DNA of 8,782 nucleotides, taken from the NCBI GenBank assembly GCA_964507325.1, contig CAZDQL010000158.1, forward strand, positions 1 to 8,782, written 5' to 3'. The notes below the pieces were generated by a model that was not told where the DNA came from, searched no databases, and saw only the letters and a program-made list of their open reading frames with translations. Position numbers and translations under genes: made by a program. Below are positions 6,570 to 8,782 of this stretch, in pieces (position 1 is the stretch's first letter; each line of letters starts with the position of its first letter). The stretch comes from CAZDQL01 sp964507325. Its GTDB lineage: Bacteria > Planctomycetota > UBA1135 > GCA-002686595.

Positions 6570-7051
6570 GCCGATCCGGTTGTAGTACCGCGCCCCGCCC
6601 CGGTCCACGGCCTGTGTCCCGCTCCGGGGCACGGGGGGCGGCCCGAGGCCCCCGGGGGGGCGACAGCCCCCCGCACCCAGGTGGCCCCGTGAACTGCCTC
6701 CCTTCAGTGGGCATCTCGGACGTCGGCCTTCGGACCAGCGCGCTCCAGCCCCCCGGCGGGGCCGTCCCCTGGCCGGCGTCGGCTCCCCTTCGGCAGGTCA
6801 CCTCTCCCGTGGGGCCTGCTCCGGCGGCCGACTACTGCAAGTCCTTGCGGGCAAAGGTGCTACGGCGAGCAGTCCCCCCCCGATGCCCACCGAAGGGCGG
6901 CAGTTTAGTACCTTGGGCACGACGGTACCCCGACCCGGCAGCCAGGGTAGGAGTGGGGCGTGCCCCGGCTTGCACCGGAGCCCCGCTACCCGCGCTACCC
7001 GAGCCCGCACCGCCGCGGGCACCGACGGAGGCGCCGACCTCGGAACCGACC
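6570..7051. other. Divergent intergenic region between uvrB and the zinc-finger membrane gene
   Basis: About 480 bases without a supported gene, lying between two divergently transcribed genes, so promoters for both directions should be here. From left to right it holds a G/C-run-rich stretch (about 6625-6672) with overlapping short self-complementary segments, repeat copy B (6689-6907), and about 144 bases up to the plus-strand start that show only a weak 5-bp dyad (GTACC at 6908-6912, GGTAC at 6924-6928). No convincing -35/-10 pair was found in either direction. Confidence 0.6.
6689..6907. repeat. 219-bp repeat with inverted ends, copy B
   Basis: Second copy of the repeat at 2324-2542, in the same orientation and of the same length to within a base. 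The left end (6690-6715, TGAACTGCCTCCCTTCAG...) and the reverse complement of the right end (6882-6907) match at 23 of 26 positions by eye. The shared 19-base block is at 6850-6868, and the GGGGCCTGCT motif (6812-6821) also aligns with copy A. Its ends have decayed more than those of copy A: the right end reads CAGTTTAG where copy A has CAGTTCAG. It sits between the divergent uvrB and zinc-finger genes. Together copies A and B bracket uvrB-uvrC as direct repeats. No target duplication is clear. Confidence 0.82.
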
Positions 7052-8335
7052 ATGATCATCGAGTGCATCCGCTGCCACACGCGGGCCAACCTCCCCGAGA
7101 GCAAGGAGGGGGCCAAGGTCCGCTGCCCGGAGTGTGGAAACGTCTACGTCGCGCGCCCGGTGGGCGCGCGGGGGAAGAGCGCTGAGGACCCCACCAAGTA
7201 CTTCATCATCGGCGGGGCCGTGGTGCTGCTGGCGGTGGTCGGCTACATCGCCAGCCAGGGTGGCAGCAACGAGCCGCCTCCGGTGGATACCGGGCCGAAG
7301 CCGAAGCAGGAGGAGGCCCGGGTCGACCGCGGCTTCAACTCGCCGTTGGCGAAGCGCGCTCGGGCGATGCACGACTGGGCGCTCGCGGGGGACGTGACCT
7401 CCCTCCTGGGGGCCATCGACTTCGATGCGGTCCACGCCTGGCTCAAGGCCACCTCCAAGGAGGACCCCCCGCAGGGGAACTTCCTGGCCCTTCCCCCCGA
7501 GCAGCAGGCCGCCTTCCGCTCCGGCGTCGCCGCCGACCTGATCGAGGGGCGTTGGAAGGACCTGGTCGCGGACTGGCTTCCCTACGACGGCTCGGTCATC
7601 GAGCTGACCTCGGACTACGCCGTCGTGCGCCTGCAGTGCAACCACAAGGACGCCAGCCAGGGCCTGCCGGACCGCTGGGTGCAGTGGCGCCTCGTCCCCC
7701 ACGGCAAGGAGTGGATGGCTTCTTCCTGGGAGCGCTGGTACCCCGAGGGGCCGCCGAAACCGAGGAAGAAGAAGCCGGTGGTGCGCAGGACCCTCTCCGA
7801 CGGCTCCCAGGTGATCGAGGGCGAGGTGCGCACCGACATCGCCTACCACGAGGACACCTCCGAGGAGCTGCGCAGGGAGATCGAGGCCATGATCGACCAG
7901 ATGGTCGACATCGACAACGACGAGCCGCGCCTCGTCAGCCAGGCGGGACTGCGCCTGGAGGAGATCGGCAAGCACGCCGTGCCCGGGCTCCTCTGCCGGC
8001 TGGGCTCGATCCCCCTGGGAACCCAGAAGGCCGCGATCCAGCTCAACCTGATCCACATGAAGCTGCGCGACATCATCGTGGACTGGGACGCCACCTTCGA
8101 GGTCCACACGGCCATGGGCGCGACCAGCGAGCGCCAGGAGTCGGGGATCAAGCAGTGGTTCGGCTGGTACGATCTGAACTACGAACGCTTCTGGCGCACC
8201 TACGACAAGCGCATGAACGAGGACCCCTTCTGGGACGACCCCGACTTCCAACCGCGCAACGAGAAGGAGCGGCGCGAGTTCGAGAAGCTCAGGCGCGAAT
8301 ACGAGGCCGCCAAGGAAGCCGAGGACGACTCCTGA
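7052..8335 (+). CDS. CxxC zinc-finger, single-pass membrane protein of unknown function
   Basis: A 427-residue protein. Residues 1-35 form a zinc-ribbon-like finger with two CxxC knuckles (C5-x2-C8 and C25-x2-C28; motif CIRCHTRANLPESKEGAKV then RCPECGNVYV), of the MJ0042/FHA-associated finger type often seen at the N-terminus of planctomycete and myxobacterial proteins. Residues about 50-67 (YFIIGGAVVLLAVVGYIA) are a transmembrane helix. A proline-rich linker (about 74-86) leads to a body of about 340 residues. With the finger inside, the body would be periplasmic, but topology is inferred. The body has a helical segment (EEIGKHAVPGLLCRLG and onward) that resembles a HEAT-like repeat, and a highly charged C-terminus (from about residue 390). 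I recognise no enzyme motif. The ATG at 7052 is chosen because it begins at the finger; the frame stays open upstream to 6614 but only through repeat copy B. No strong ribosome binding site is seen. The next gene starts 69 bases downstream and is probably co-transcribed. Confidence 0.85.
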   Translation: MIIECIRCHTRANLPESKEGAKVRCPECGNVYVARPVGARGKSAEDPTKYFIIGGAVVLLAVVGYIASQGGSNEPPPVDTGPKPKQEEARVDRGFNSPLAKRARAMHDWALAGDVTSLLGAIDFDAVHAWLKATSKEDPPQGNFLALPPEQQAAFRSGVAADLIEGRWKDLVADWLPYDGSVIELTSDYAVVRLQCNHKDASQGLPDRWVQWRLVPHGKEWMASSWERWYPEGPPKPRKKKPVVRRTLSDGSQVIEGEVRTDIAYHEDTSEELRREIEAMIDQMVDIDNDEPRLVSQAGLRLEEIGKHAVPGLLCRLGSIPLGTQKAAIQLNLIHMKLRDIIVDWDATFEVHTAMGATSERQESGIKQWFGWYDLNYERFWRTYDKRMNEDPFWDDPDFQPRNEKERREFEKLRREYEAAKEAEDDS

Positions 8336-8404
8336 CGCTCGGCCGACGGAACGAGCCCTACCCGATCAACAACCCACCCAATCCCCCCCCAGCGAGAGAC
8401 CCTG

Positions 8405-8782
8405 ATGCAATTCCGCGTCGGCAAATGCAGTAGCTGTGGCGCTACGTTCAAGGTGCCGGTCACCTTCCAGGGCGACAAGGCCAAGTGCAAGTCCTGCGAC
8501 GGAGGCGTGGTCCACATCGGGCCGCCCCCCTCCGACGACGATGACGAAGTCCTCGAGGAGTACAAGCCCTCCGGCAAGCAGCGCGAGGGGCCCTCGATGA
8601 AGGAGCGGCTCAAGGCCGCCCGCGCGGCGGGAGCGGAGGAGGAGGACTCCTCCGAGCCCGAGGAGGAGCCCGCCGGCGGCCGGCGGCGCGCAGGGGCGCG
8701 CTCCTCGGCCGGCCGCCGCCGCGGCGGCCAGATCTCGTTCGTGAAGCCGGCGTCCGTGAGGCCTCCGAAGAGGACCGTCCGG
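8405..8782 (+). CDS. CxxC zinc-finger protein, N-terminal part (runs off the window)
   Basis: An open frame of 126 codons from the ATG at 8405 to the window edge, with no stop. It begins MQFRVGKCSSCGATFKVP, a two-knuckle finger (C8-x2-C11 and C28-x2-C31) like that of the preceding gene and ending HIGPPP. An acidic stretch follows (SDDDDEVLEEY, about 41-51), then a region rich in lysine, glutamate, arginine and glycine (about 60-126) that looks disordered. It could be a linker to a membrane segment or a domain beyond the window, as in the upstream neighbour. A weak purine-rich ribosome binding site (GAGAGA, 8394-8399) stands six bases before the ATG. The function is unknown. The spacing from the previous stop (69 bases) and the shared finger type suggest a functional pair, perhaps from duplication of the finger module. 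Confidence 0.8.
   Translation, partial: MQFRVGKCSSCGATFKVPVTFQGDKAKCKSCDGGVVHIGPPPSDDDDEVLEEYKPSGKQREGPSMKERLKAARAAGAEEEDSSEPEEEPAGGRRRAGARSSAGRRRGGQISFVKPASVRPPKRTVR

Noticed and set aside
6570..6632. GTG start for UvrB at 6632
   Set aside because: The extra 21 residues have no counterpart in UvrB. The ATG at 6569 gives the standard N-terminus and a family-typical length.
6570..6690. LexA (SOS) box upstream of uvrB
   Set aside because: I looked for GAAC-N4-GTTC and GTTC-N7-GTTC type sites and saw none. The GAACT in the repeat ends has no properly spaced partner.
4392..6692. 766-codon plus-strand open frame opposite uvrB
   Set aside because: It is antisense to an intact UvrB with all helicase motifs. 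The translated product resembles no family and is biased to leucine, histidine, glutamine and valine.
6908..6928. GTACC/GGTAC dyad as an operator
   Set aside because: A five-base dyad with an eleven-base spacer is expected by chance in this much GC-rich sequence, and nothing else supports it.
6614..7051. A 146-residue extension before the zinc finger of the gene at 7052
   Set aside because: It is an open frame running through repeat copy B, with shadow-like composition. The finger is normally N-terminal in this protein type.
6995..8251. 418-codon minus-strand frame opposite the zinc-finger membrane gene
   Set aside because: The plus-strand frame has clear CxxC knuckles and a membrane helix at the right place; the opposite frame has only compositional bias.

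Overview
The window is a GC-rich stretch (very roughly 70% GC by eye) from a Gram-negative-type bacterium. No taxon can be read off directly. The mix of exported proteins of unknown function with two neighbouring proteins that begin with a paired CxxC finger (one followed by a membrane segment and a large unknown body) resembles what is common in Planctomycetota, with Myxococcota as an alternative. This is inference.

Layout, left to right. (1) 2-97 (+): the last 31 residues of a XerC/XerD-type tyrosine recombinase. (2) 99-1478 (-): an exported protein with a degenerate peptidase-MA-like region and a C-terminal beta-sandwich-like region, convergent with the recombinase with one base between the stop codons. 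(3) 1535-2287 (-): a small exported or lipid-anchored protein of unknown function, probably co-transcribed with (2). (4) 2324-2542: copy A of a roughly 219-bp repeat with inverted ends. (5) 2539-4386 (-): uvrC. (6) 4389-4554: a near-perfect 158-bp palindrome flanked by CTAG. (7) 4551-6569 (-): uvrB. (8) 6570-7051: a long intergenic region holding copy B of the 219-bp repeat (6689-6907). (9) 7052-8335 (+): a zinc-finger/transmembrane protein. (10) 8405-8782 (+): the start of a second CxxC-finger protein, running off the window.

The functional core is the nucleotide excision repair pair UvrB-UvrC, in the order uvrB then uvrC on the minus strand. Both look intact, with all key motifs. UvrA is not in the window. 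The two protein pairs on either side have no visible link to repair.

The most notable content is non-coding. Two related direct repeats with inverted ends bracket the uvrBC block, and a different, strongly hairpin-forming element sits exactly between uvrB and uvrC. Removing that element together with one CTAG copy in silico gives uvrB TAG-GG-ATG uvrC, a two-base spacing typical of translational coupling. It therefore looks like a small non-autonomous mobile element that split a tight operon. No tRNA, rRNA, CRISPR array or convincing rho-independent terminator was seen.
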